Source of the DNA: CAWBXL01 sp963837365
GTDB taxonomy: Bacteria; Acidobacteriota; Terriglobia; Terriglobales; Acidobacteriaceae
DNA length: 64,000 bases
Direction: 5' to 3'
Assembly: GCA_963837365.1 (NCBI GenBank)
Contig: CAWIMW010000002.1
Span: 248,001 to 312,000, forward strand
The position numbers were made by a program, and so were the translations under genes. The notes beneath the pieces are model-generated. The model was not told the DNA's origin. It worked only from the letters and a program-made list of their open reading frames with translations, and made no database searches. Below, piece after piece: positions 32,859 through 41,029 of this stretch (position 1 is its first letter; every line of letters starts with the position of its first letter).

Positions 32859-33542
32859 ATGTCTCTCTCATCCATGATCATCTCGCGCGACTGGCAGGAA
32901 GTCAGCGTGCTCGAATGCATACTCAGCGGACTTCATATTGACGTTGATGTCGAATCCGAACTGGATCGTGCATGGATTCGGCTCAAGAAATCAAGAGTCG
33001 ATGCAGTGATCGTGGACTGCGATTCCGATGGAACTCGTCATTTTCTGCGTAAGCTGCTTACGTCGTTGCCGGGCGCAGCGCCGGTGGTAATTGCCAGCGG
33101 ATCGCCGAACAGAAACGGCCTCCGGGGCACGGGGGCGACCTTCGTGGTGGAAAAACCAGTTTCAGTGGAACAAGCCGTACACACTTTGTCTGCCGCGCGC
33201 AATCTGATTATGAACGAGCGGCTGCGCTACTACCGGGAATCACTGGACCTTTCGGCTTCGGTAGTCCGCCACACCGGGAAGCGCATGAAGGCGCGGGTGG
33301 TGAATATCAGCAAAGGCGGCGTCAAAATTGTTTCTCGCCAGCCGCTTTCATTTGCCGAAAACATCCGGGTGAATTTCTCTTTGCCAGATATTGGATCTGC
33401 CGTCCGCGCCGACGGGAAAGTTGCCTGGGCGGACAGCAATGGCAATGCGGGAATCCGTTTTATGCAGATCGGCTCGGGCCTGGCCAAGAGACTCGAACTC
33501 TGGGTTGAACAGCAGTACTTCCAATCGGGAGATGTGAGCTAA
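32859..33542 (+). CDS. Degenerate receiver-like domain fused to PilZ
   Basis: 227 residues. The first 115 resemble a response-regulator receiver with D53 (DAVIVDCDSDG), S80 (VVIASGSP) and K99 (VVEKPVS) in the right places, but the usual acidic pair near the N-terminus is reduced to D11. Residues about 124-220 form a PilZ domain (RYYRESLDLSASVV, then NISKGGVKIVS), the c-di-GMP-binding fold. It may couple a phospho- or protein signal to c-di-GMP. A -10-like TACAGT (32845-32850) eight bases before the ATG suggests a leaderless transcript. Confidence 0.78.
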   Translation: MSLSSMIISRDWQEVSVLECILSGLHIDVDVESELDRAWIRLKKSRVDAVIVDCDSDGTRHFLRKLLTSLPGAAPVVIASGSPNRNGLRGTGATFVVEKPVSVEQAVHTLSAARNLIMNERLRYYRESLDLSASVVRHTGKRMKARVVNISKGGVKIVSRQPLSFAENIRVNFSLPDIGSAVRADGKVAWADSNGNAGIRFMQIGSGLAKRLELWVEQQYFQSGDVS

Positions 33543-33937
33543 GAAGCGGTACGGTGTTCGGAAGGGCGTGGCTCGAGCGGAAGTTCAGTCACGCGGGAAC
33601 GTTGACTGCTGATCAGCCGGTTGAGGTCGTAACTATAAGGGCCGTAGGCGCGGAAGGCCTTCTCATCGAATAAACGCTTGATTCCACAGCCCAAACACAC
33701 CTGGTAGGAGTACTCCTGGGCGCGTACCGGCCAGCTCATCTTCCCATGCCAGCAACCGCGGAGAATCACAACCGCAGCACCCGCAACGCCGGTAGCCACC
33801 AGTCCCAGGGGCCAAAGCCAGCCCCGCTTACTCTGTTTTTGCTTATCCACCACAGCCCTGTCTACTACCTGGTAGTTCAAGAATAACTGGGATGGACTCC
33901 CCCTGCAACCATCGCGCCGGGGCTTACAAAGGTTCAT
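33539..33937 (-). CDS. Small membrane protein with a CLGCG motif, unknown function
   Basis: Up to 132 residues. A single membrane helix (WLWPLGLVATGVAGAAVVILRG) is followed by YQVCLGCGIKRLFDEKAFRAYGPYSYDLNRLI, whose CxxC pair could bind metal or heme-like groups. The first 29 residues look non-native, and a GTG at 33850 (VDKQKQSKRG) is a plausible start, giving about 103 residues. It is convergent with the PilZ gene and overlaps its stop by four bases. Confidence 0.6.
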   Translation of the reverse strand: MNLCKPRRDGCRGSPSQLFLNYQVVDRAVVDKQKQSKRGWLWPLGLVATGVAGAAVVILRGCWHGKMSWPVRAQEYSYQVCLGCGIKRLFDEKAFRAYGPYSYDLNRLISSQRSRVTELPLEPRPSEHRTAS

Positions 33938-34053
33938 ATTGGAACTCCCATCCCTTCGTGCTGCGGGAAGATGTTGCGGTTGCCTGCAAACCCTTGTAAC
34001 TTAAGGTGTGAAACCTTTGTCCCCTGGTTTCCTCAGGACCTTAATTCAGATTC

Positions 34054-36240
34054 ATGAGCGCTAGTCCCAACAACCCGAATTTGGGATTCCACTGGCACAC
34101 ACAGCCGGGAAATACTGCACCGCCAGTTTTTGTGCCCGCGGGTGGAACTGGACACGAGGCTTTGCAAGCGCTACTCGCGTTCTCTGCTCTGCACGATCAA
34201 GTACGGCGGCAGAAGGCTGAAGCGGCACAAACACCGTCCGGACAAATTGAAAAGTTCGTTCTGGATGAGGTGCTTCAGCTGGTGGCGGACCGTGCTGTGG
34301 CCTTGACCGGGGCCAACGGCGTCGCCATTGCTTTGGCGGAGGGCGGCGACATCATTTGCAGAGCGTCTTCGGGGACGATTGCACCGGACAAACGCGCCAA
34401 GCTCAACCCGAATTCAGGATTCTCCGGGGCTTGTTTCCGCACGGGGCAAATTGTCCGTTGTGACGACACGGAAACCGATTCACGTGTAAACGTTCAAGCT
34501 GCACGCCGCCTGGGCACTCGTTCGATGGTTGCGGTTCCGCTGATCGGACGAGACGGCACCGTCGGGCTGATTGAGGCCTTTTCCAGCAAAGCTTATGCAT
34601 TTCAAGACAGCAACATCCGCAGCTTGAATTTGCTCGCAGAGTTGATTCTGGGGGCGATGAAGCCGGAAGAAAAGACCCGCACGGTTGAGATTGTGCCGCA
34701 GTTCCCGGCTCCAGCGGAAGAACCTTTGGTCGAAAACTCTTCGCAGCAACTAGTGGCGACAGAAACCACATCGATTCCTGAACCACAGGTTGAAGCTGTC
34801 CGTGAGAACGTTACGCCGGTTGTTACAGAACCGATTCCTGTCCCACATTTTCAGATAGACGAGCCTTTGCGCGCTTCTCGACCGGGGTTGAAAATTGTTC
34901 TCGGGATCGTGCTGTTGGCAACCCTGGCAGGTACCGGCATTTGGTGGAAGCTGCGCGCGGGTCAGACCCCAAATCTGAATTCAGCTAGTTCCCAGCAAGC
35001 TCCGGTTACACCCACACAGCCGTCGGCAACTCCGTTAGCTGCCACGCAAGATACGTCCCATGACAAAGGCGATGGGCCGACCGCTGTTACCGGTATCCGT
35101 CATTGGTCCTCGCCAACTTCCAGTACCGTAGTGATTGATCTGCAAGATAATGTGCGGTATGAAGAACACCGTCTTACCGGTCCCGATCGCATTTATTTCG
35201 ATCTTCCCGACACCACCCTGGAGCACAAGCTGGTGGGGAAGATTCTGGATGTCGGCGATGCTTTCTTAATGCGAATCCGAGTAGCCCAGCCGGTGCCGGG
35301 GACAACCCGCATCGTTCTGGACACCAAGAACAGCCCGGGCTACACGGTACGTTTGAACCAGGACCCTTATCGTCTTGAGGTAGAAGTACACAGCGCAGAG
35401 GCACCTGCGCCTCCAAAGACAAGTCTGGATTTGTTCGCACCCATTCAACCAAAAGTCCAGCCGGGAGCGATTCAAACTCATTCCACACCAGCGTTAACGC
35501 AGCCTGCTCCTCCAGCACGTGCCGAGAAGGCGCCCGTGACGATGCAAGTCGCCAAGTTTCGTGTGGCGCTCGATGCCGGGCATGGTGGCTGGGACGAAGG
35601 GACCATCGGCCGCCGCGGACTGATGGAAAAAGACCTGGCGCTGGACATCGTAGCGCGGCTGGGCAAGTTGATCACCGAGAAGCTGGGGGGCGAGGTGATT
35701 TATACCCGACACGATGACACTTACATACCGCTGGAGAAACGGGCTGAGATTGCCAATCTTGCACAGGCGGATTTTTTTATCTCGATCCACGCCAACTATA
35801 GTGATACTCCTTCAGCGCGTGGGGTCGAGACCTACTATTCCAATACTTACTCTTCACTGAACGCGCGCGTTCCGGGAACTGACGGTAGTGTCCAGCAAGT
35901 CGATTGGACCAATGTAGACATCAAAGAAAAGGCCTTGCAATCCCAGCGGCTTGCCAACAGGGTGCAAAATGCCCTCTATGGACGCATAGGCAAAGAAAAT
36001 CCAGGAATCGAGGACCGGGGCGTTAAAAAAGCATCCTACGTGGTGCTTACGGGTACAACGATGCCGGCAATCCTGGCGGAGGTCTCATTCGTCAGCAGCC
36101 CCAAAGACGAAAAAAGCCTCAAGCATTCGGCGTACCGCCAGCGGATCGCCGAAGCTATCTACAGAGGCATCGCGCGCTTTGTGGCCACGCAACATAAAGT
36201 CACAATGGCTAGCGCTGCGGCCAGGCCTGCTGCGCGTTAA
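34054..36240 (+). CDS. GAF-transmembrane-AMIN-N-acetylmuramoyl-L-alanine amidase
   Basis: 728 residues. The order is a cytoplasmic GAF domain (about 68-200), a linker, one membrane helix (about 280-298), an AMIN domain (about 342-447) that normally targets amidases to peptidoglycan or the outer-membrane machinery, and Amidase_3 (about 502-715). The amidase zinc ligands lie in LDAGHGGWDEG (H510), RRGLMEKDLAL (E525) and SIHANYSD, and the catalytic Glu is in ILAEVSFVSS. Typical AmiC-type enzymes have a signal peptide in place of the GAF and TM parts, so this one appears anchored and linked to an intracellular sensor. The GAF carries C102, C127 and C136, spaced exactly as in the Sel1 protein at 39311-40909. 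Confidence 0.9.
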   Translation: MSASPNNPNLGFHWHTQPGNTAPPVFVPAGGTGHEALQALLAFSALHDQVRRQKAEAAQTPSGQIEKFVLDEVLQLVADRAVALTGANGVAIALAEGGDIICRASSGTIAPDKRAKLNPNSGFSGACFRTGQIVRCDDTETDSRVNVQAARRLGTRSMVAVPLIGRDGTVGLIEAFSSKAYAFQDSNIRSLNLLAELILGAMKPEEKTRTVEIVPQFPAPAEEPLVENSSQQLVATETTSIPEPQVEAVRENVTPVVTEPIPVPHFQIDEPLRASRPGLKIVLGIVLLATLAGTGIWWKLRAGQTPNLNSASSQQAPVTPTQPSATPLAATQDTSHDKGDGPTAVTGIRHWSSPTSSTVVIDLQDNVRYEEHRLTGPDRIYFDLPDTTLEHKLVGKILDVGDAFLMRIRVAQPVPGTTRIVLDTKNSPGYTVRLNQDPYRLEVEVHSAEAPAPPKTSLDLFAPIQPKVQPGAIQTHSTPALTQPAPPARAEKAPVTMQVAKFRVALDAGHGGWDEGTIGRRGLMEKDLALDIVARLGKLITEKLGGEVIYTRHDDTYIPLEKRAEIANLAQADFFISIHANYSDTPSARGVETYYSNTYSSLNARVPGTDGSVQQVDWTNVDIKEKALQSQRLANRVQNALYGRIGKENPGIEDRGVKKASYVVLTGTTMPAILAEVSFVSSPKDEKSLKHSAYRQRIAEAIYRGIARFVATQHKVTMASAAARPAAR

Positions 36241-36253
36241 CTTCGATCTGTCC

Positions 36254-37513
36254 TTAGCTTTGCGCTTCCCTCAAACCAGGCGGTCCACCCTGCGCACGCA
36301 CGATCGATGCTAAAACAATCAGCAATCCTGCAAACACAATGACAGACAACTGCACATGGGTCCAGATCGCCACTGGTCCAAACAAGGGCAACAGGAAGGA
36401 GAGATAAAGCAGAGCCCGCAAACCCCTTGACCAGGGATTTTCAGGGTACTGCATAGTCCAGTCCACGATCAGAAGATACGCCGGAGCAAGAACGAGCAGA
36501 TCGTAGACAAACAAGTGCGGGTTCACCAGCACTGTGGCCAATACCAGTGCGGAAAAGCGCAAGGTTAGCGGACCTCGCGAACTCCACGCTTTTGTCGCGA
36601 ACACCAAGACTGCGATCGAACTCAGAACATAGAGGATCCCAGACACTTCCGGCCAGGGAAATATCAGCGTCCAAAACGAACGCAGGGAATGCATTTGCGT
36701 ATGGGCAACTCCCGGCTCCAAGGTCGCCGTCATTTGCCGGAGATGCATTAGCGTTCTTGCATATTCGCGCATCACCGACGTTCCAAAATATGCCCAAGCC
36801 ATTCCCAATTGCGCCAGACAGCCGACCATGATTCCAGTCAGGCTCCTCCATGCCCAAGCGCAGAGCAAAATAACGACAACACCTACCAGAAACTGTGGCT
36901 TGAAAACTAGCGATCCCAACGCCACCCCGGCAAGCCAGTTGTGCCCTGATCGAAACGCGAAAAAAGCTGCGACAAAACACAGCAAAATGATGCTTGAGAG
37001 TTGGCCGCGAACTACAAAATGGAAGAACGGTGGAAATGCAAGAAGTAGTGGCAGGAACAGCCCTCGTGCATGATGCAGGCTTGGACATGCCTGCCGTATC
37101 CAGTAGCAACCAAACAGATAGGCCAGAATGCTGATCACGGTCCAAAGCGAAGCGGCAAGCAGAAACGGCATCCGGCTGAAGGGTGCAAAGAAAAGTCCAA
37201 GCTGCGGCCCATATACAGTAGGCAATTTGATTACGGCAGGATGCCCCAGCAGCGCCTGGGTTTGGTGGGCTTCGGTCTCTGGATCAAAAAGTTCGCCGGC
37301 ACGATGCTGGCTGACCAGTTTCCCAGCGATATAGAACTGAAGAAAGTCCTGAAATTTGATGTTACCTGCCCGGTCTATCAGGCCGTACGTTGAAAAATCA
37401 GCTATCGCTACCGACCAAAGGCATAAAGCGAGGACGATAGCCTGTGCGCGGATTCGACGGGGAGTGAGCCAATTTGCCAGCTTGCGGAGCCACGATGGCG
37501 GCGCCGCGATCAT
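36254..37513 (-). CDS. Glycosyltransferase family 87 (polyprenol-phosphate-sugar-dependent) membrane protein
   Basis: 419 residues with about ten hydrophobic helices. The N-terminal part includes NIKFQDFLQFYIAGKL, where the Asp is the likely catalytic residue of GT87/GT-C enzymes, and VYGPQLGLFFAPFSRMP. Such enzymes add mannose or arabinose from a polyprenyl-phosphate donor on the periplasmic side. Its start overlaps the stop of the lipoprotein gene (ATGA at 37510-37513), so the two are co-expressed. Confidence 0.8.
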   Translation of the reverse strand: MIAAPPSWLRKLANWLTPRRIRAQAIVLALCLWSVAIADFSTYGLIDRAGNIKFQDFLQFYIAGKLVSQHRAGELFDPETEAHQTQALLGHPAVIKLPTVYGPQLGLFFAPFSRMPFLLAASLWTVISILAYLFGCYWIRQACPSLHHARGLFLPLLLAFPPFFHFVVRGQLSSIILLCFVAAFFAFRSGHNWLAGVALGSLVFKPQFLVGVVVILLCAWAWRSLTGIMVGCLAQLGMAWAYFGTSVMREYARTLMHLRQMTATLEPGVAHTQMHSLRSFWTLIFPWPEVSGILYVLSSIAVLVFATKAWSSRGPLTLRFSALVLATVLVNPHLFVYDLLVLAPAYLLIVDWTMQYPENPWSRGLRALLYLSFLLPLFGPVAIWTHVQLSVIVFAGLLIVLASIVRAQGGPPGLREAQS

Positions 37514-38112
37514 TGGTTCGAAGCCGCGTCTTTCAGAGCCTCATCCATACTTGGGTAGCGCCGTGGCGGGGTTGATTCGATCACCCGCCAGCCGTCGTCG
37601 AACTTTCGGAACCCGACCGTGGATGTATATTGCACGCCATCGCCGTAAAACGCCACACCCACTTCATTCAATGGCGCCCATTTCCAAACAAAATCTACCT
37701 CAGCCAGGGATTCATCTTTGCTGATTCCGTTTACTGAAACCAACTGGCGCCGAGCCGCGGGAACGCTGAAATAGTTAGATTCGCCGGCATTCCCTTGAAT
37801 CAGGTTGCGGAAAGTTTCAACCCCGAGCGGGGTCAAAGCTACCTCCCAACACGGCGGTGGGCCAATCTGGGGAGGGCAGGCCGTATTCGATGCGTTAATC
37901 CATCCATGCCGCTGCAACACCAGGTATTGCGGCGAAACATAGTCTTTATTGGAGACCGGCCCGGTGCGCATCCAAAACCGTTGCGTGGCTTTGAAAGCAT
38001 CCGAAGCTTCGATCAGATCGGCCGCCAGCCGCCGGGTAAGGAAGTCGCGGGGCGAACAAGCTGCCATAAGACAGAGCAGGCACAGAAGTGCGGCAATGGG
38101 CGACTTTCTCAT
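37510..38112 (-). CDS. Putative lipoprotein
   Basis: 200 residues. The N-terminus MRKSPIAALLCLLCLMAACS is a lipoprotein signal peptide with lipobox LMAAC. The ORF extends upstream to 38322, but that extension overlaps the radical SAM gene and lacks signal features, so ATG 38112 is used. The mature domain (FRKFDDGWRVIESTP, DFVWKWAPLNEVG) looks like an NTF2-type or similar alpha/beta module; the exact family is uncertain. Translationally coupled to the GT87 gene. Confidence 0.75.
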   Translation of the reverse strand: MRKSPIAALLCLLCLMAACSPRDFLTRRLAADLIEASDAFKATQRFWMRTGPVSNKDYVSPQYLVLQRHGWINASNTACPPQIGPPPCWEVALTPLGVETFRNLIQGNAGESNYFSVPAARRQLVSVNGISKDESLAEVDFVWKWAPLNEVGVAFYGDGVQYTSTVGFRKFDDGWRVIESTPPRRYPSMDEALKDAASNQ

Positions 38113-38126
38113 GCAGTGGCTTTTTG

Positions 38127-39251
38127 CTAATTGAGGATTGTAACTAAATGTGAGCGGCGATGAGGTGAGAAAGGAGAGTCTGCCACCTGGCCGTCGAACT
38201 TGCTCGCCCAGCGGCCGGGGAGGCTCTCTCCACATTTCGGGCAGGAACCCTCGGGAGTGATGCGATAATCCCGTATTAAGTACCCATGTCGGCGAACCAC
38301 TATTTCGCCGCAATGAGAGCAATGCGTGTTTTCCAGCTCACTTACTTGCCCCGGTAGATTCCCGGCGTAGATATATCGAAGCCCGGTTTTCTTTCCGATG
38401 GCGGCAGCGCGCAACAGATCTTCCGGACGGGTATTTTCCGGATCGTCCATCTTGTAGTCTTGGTGAAATGCGGTCACGTGCCAAGGGATATCGACCGACA
38501 CACTGGCAATGAATTCTGTCAGGCGGTGCAGTTCATCCTCCGAATCGTTGAAACCGGGAATCAGCAATGTGACGATCTCAAGCCACAAGCCCATTTTGTA
38601 CAAACTACGGATTGTCTCAAGAATGGGGCCGATACGCCCCCCCAGTTCATGATAGCGGCGGTCGTCGAAACTCTTAAGATCAACTTTGTAGAGATCAACC
38701 CACGGGCGCAGATATTCCAGCACCTGTGGCGTGCCATTCCCATTGGAAACGAAGCCGGTAATCAATCCTGCCGCCTTGGCCTCTTTGAACACGGCCACCG
38801 CCCACTCACTGGTGATCAGTGGCTCGTTATAGGTGCTAACCAGAACCTTTGCGCCCTGTCGAATGGCGTCCTGAACCAACTCCTCTGGAGAGGCCTGGAG
38901 CGGCGGTGAAGTCGCGTTCGGATCACGTAAGGCCTGTGATGTCACCCAGTTCTGACAATAGCCACAGTGGAGATCACAGCCCAACATTCCGAAACTGTAA
39001 GCTAAAGCGCCGGGGTAGGCGTGAAAGAAAGGCTTTTTCTCGATGGGATCACACTGAATGCCGGCGACATACCCCCAAGGAACGTAGAGGGTTCCGCCCT
39101 GGTTGTACCGTACTTTGCAAACTCCCGGCTGCCCGTCAAGGATTGGACAACAGTGACCACACGCGTAACAACGGACCCGGTTACGGTCTAACTTTTCGTA
39201 GAGTTCGCCCTCGCGGACTCGTTGATCGAGAACTTCCCGCAGCGTGGACAT
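38127..39251 (-). CDS. amrS: AmmeMemoRadiSam system radical SAM enzyme
   Basis: 374 residues. The radical SAM cluster motif is C92-x3-C96-x2-C99 (GCDLHCGYC), followed by TYNEPLITSEW and GFVSNGNGTP. An extra cysteine-rich N-terminus (RCYACGHCCPILDG, C28-C45) and C-terminal CSHCG/CPKCG pairs suggest more metal sites. The ATG at 39251 has AGGTG upstream and replaces the longer ORF start at 39296. Usual partners (AmmeMemoRadiSam A and B) are not adjacent, so the enzyme is an orphan here. It lies 15 bases from the lipoprotein and 60 bases from the Sel1 protein gene. Confidence 0.9.
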   Translation of the reverse strand: MSTLREVLDQRVREGELYEKLDRNRVRCYACGHCCPILDGQPGVCKVRYNQGGTLYVPWGYVAGIQCDPIEKKPFFHAYPGALAYSFGMLGCDLHCGYCQNWVTSQALRDPNATSPPLQASPEELVQDAIRQGAKVLVSTYNEPLITSEWAVAVFKEAKAAGLITGFVSNGNGTPQVLEYLRPWVDLYKVDLKSFDDRRYHELGGRIGPILETIRSLYKMGLWLEIVTLLIPGFNDSEDELHRLTEFIASVSVDIPWHVTAFHQDYKMDDPENTRPEDLLRAAAIGKKTGLRYIYAGNLPGQVSELENTHCSHCGEIVVRRHGYLIRDYRITPEGSCPKCGESLPGRWASKFDGQVADSPFSPHRRSHLVTILN

Positions 39252-39310
39252 GACACACCTACATTGCGATTCTAGTCCCCTTGAATCAGGAAACACGAAC
39301 CGGCTTTGAA

Positions 39311-40909
39311 TTACCGGGAGGAAGCCGAAGTCATACCAAGGCTGTGCTGTTTGATCCAGTCATCGGCTTGTTGCTGAATCGCGAGCCTTTCACCGTAGGT
39401 TAGCCGGGTGGCCAATTCCGCGGCGCGTATCTGGCTGGATTCATCCTGATTTGCCCGCGCCAGAATCGCCCAGAAGTAGGCCTTGCCAAGGTCTTTGGGA
39501 ACACCTGTTCCGTCCCAGTAGTAAGCCGCCAAAACGGACTGTGCTTTGGCCTCTCCCCGGTCGGCAGCAAGCTCGAACCAGTGAGCGGCTTCCGTATAGT
39601 CTTGCTTAACCTTATCGCCGGTTGCGTAACGTGCTCCCAGATCAAACTGAGCGGTGGTGTCGCCCTGCTCCGCCAACCGGCGTAACCCCGCTAACGTTTC
39701 AGGCGTGTTCGCCGTCTGAGCTCCATGGTTAGGACTGGAAGATACTGGAACTGGGTTCTGGATAGCTGCGTGTGAATCAGTAGTTTTGCCGCGTACTCGA
39801 GGAATCACAACGAACGCCAGCAAGGACATGACAACGGCAACAACCAGAGCTAAGAGCAGCCTTGAAAGTCGCGAGAATCCAGATGACTCGTCTGCTTCAG
39901 AGCCGATAGCAGAACCTGGAGAGCCTTCCGACAACACCTCCGAACTACCACTAGCCGGAAGCACAGAGCGCACAACCACCTGGGAAACAGTTTCTGAGAG
40001 GCGACGCAAAATATCTTTATCGGACTCAGTAAAAATGTGGGCTTGCGGAGAAAATACTTCGAGGATTCCCAGAATCAATCCATCCACCCGCACCGGCGCG
40101 GCGATCATGGAACGAACCCCCAGAGAGTTACAAGTTTCCCGGTCCACGCGTGAATCGGTCTCCGAATCTTCACAGTGCAGCAATTGGCCGGTGCGGACGC
40201 ACTCTCCGGAAAATCCTGATCCCACGTGCAGGGTTGCACCGACCGGTGGAGTGTCCGGTCCAGAACTGGCGCGGCATATCATATTGTCCCCGCCGGAAAG
40301 GGCAACCGCAGCGCCGCTGGCACGCGTTAATGCCCGAGCGCGGCTTGATATCAGTTGTAAAGCTGCATCAACATTCGGACCAAGTGCAGTAACCTCTCTG
40401 TCGATTGCTGCTACCGCGATGAGTGCAGAAGTGTGGTCCGGCATCAGCGCGCCTGAGTATTCAGAAGCTTCGATGGCAGCACTGACGTCGATCTTAGGTT
40501 GGGCCGCAAAACCAGAATGATTCACACAGGCAATAATGTTGTTGATAAACAGCCACTGCCGAAGCTGCGGTAAAGACTCTTTGGATATCTTGTGAAAACG
40601 TACGCCAGTGCGTCCTGAATCGTTCGACCAGATGATTTCGCCATCAGCTTCAATGTGGGCTTTAGTCTCGGAAAGATCCAGGCACACCTTTAGAGTTTGG
40701 TTCGGCTCCAGCGGGGAAGAATTCTGGAAACACATGCCGTCTTCCCCGATGTCCACAATCTCATTGAGATGCGGAAGTATGAAACTTGAATCGTGATCTC
40801 GGGTGGCGTACGCGGGCGAGTGAACTTTATGTCGAATCCTTAGCCGGCGCTCGGTCAACGGCCGACCTTGCGGACCCGAATGCGACAGACTACCCGCCTC
40901 AAGAGCCAT
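39311..40909 (-). CDS. PilZ-GAF-transmembrane-Sel1 repeat protein
   Basis: 532 residues. PilZ-like domain at about 20-125 (RRLRIRHKVHSP, DIGEDGMCFQN), GAF at about 165-315, membrane helix at about 349-370, then Sel1 repeats at about 400-475 (AEQGDTTAQFDLGARYATGDKVKQDYTEAAHWFELAADRG). The GAF resembles that of the amidase at 34054 (ICRASSG, SGFSGxCxRTGQ, DSETDSRV), and C212, C237 and C246 are spaced identically. A c-di-GMP-binding module and a GAF sensor on one side of the membrane joined to Sel1 protein-binding repeats on the other suggest a signalling adaptor. AGGTGCT precedes the ATG. Confidence 0.85.
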   Translation of the reverse strand: MALEAGSLSHSGPQGRPLTERRLRIRHKVHSPAYATRDHDSSFILPHLNEIVDIGEDGMCFQNSSPLEPNQTLKVCLDLSETKAHIEADGEIIWSNDSGRTGVRFHKISKESLPQLRQWLFINNIIACVNHSGFAAQPKIDVSAAIEASEYSGALMPDHTSALIAVAAIDREVTALGPNVDAALQLISSRARALTRASGAAVALSGGDNMICRASSGPDTPPVGATLHVGSGFSGECVRTGQLLHCEDSETDSRVDRETCNSLGVRSMIAAPVRVDGLILGILEVFSPQAHIFTESDKDILRRLSETVSQVVVRSVLPASGSSEVLSEGSPGSAIGSEADESSGFSRLSRLLLALVVAVVMSLLAFVVIPRVRGKTTDSHAAIQNPVPVSSSPNHGAQTANTPETLAGLRRLAEQGDTTAQFDLGARYATGDKVKQDYTEAAHWFELAADRGEAKAQSVLAAYYWDGTGVPKDLGKAYFWAILARANQDESSQIRAAELATRLTYGERLAIQQQADDWIKQHSLGMTSASSR

Positions 40910-40990
40910 AGCACCTACATATTACTCCAGCCAGACACCTGCGCGTCCCTTCAGCATTGGTGGAAACCATGATCGGAAGTGCAGGGAAGA

Positions 40991-41029
40991 AGTTTTACGT
41001 AGAGGAAGCAGTTTCACGTAGAGGAAAGC
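40991..41029. repeat. 19/20-base tandem duplication across the wecB stop codon
   Basis: Copy 1 (40991-41009, AGTTTTACGTAGAGGAAGC) and copy 2 (41010-41029, AGTTTCACGTAGAGGAAAGC) differ at one substitution and one inserted A. The second copy contains the wecB stop. This is a recent local duplication at the gene end. Confidence 0.7.
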
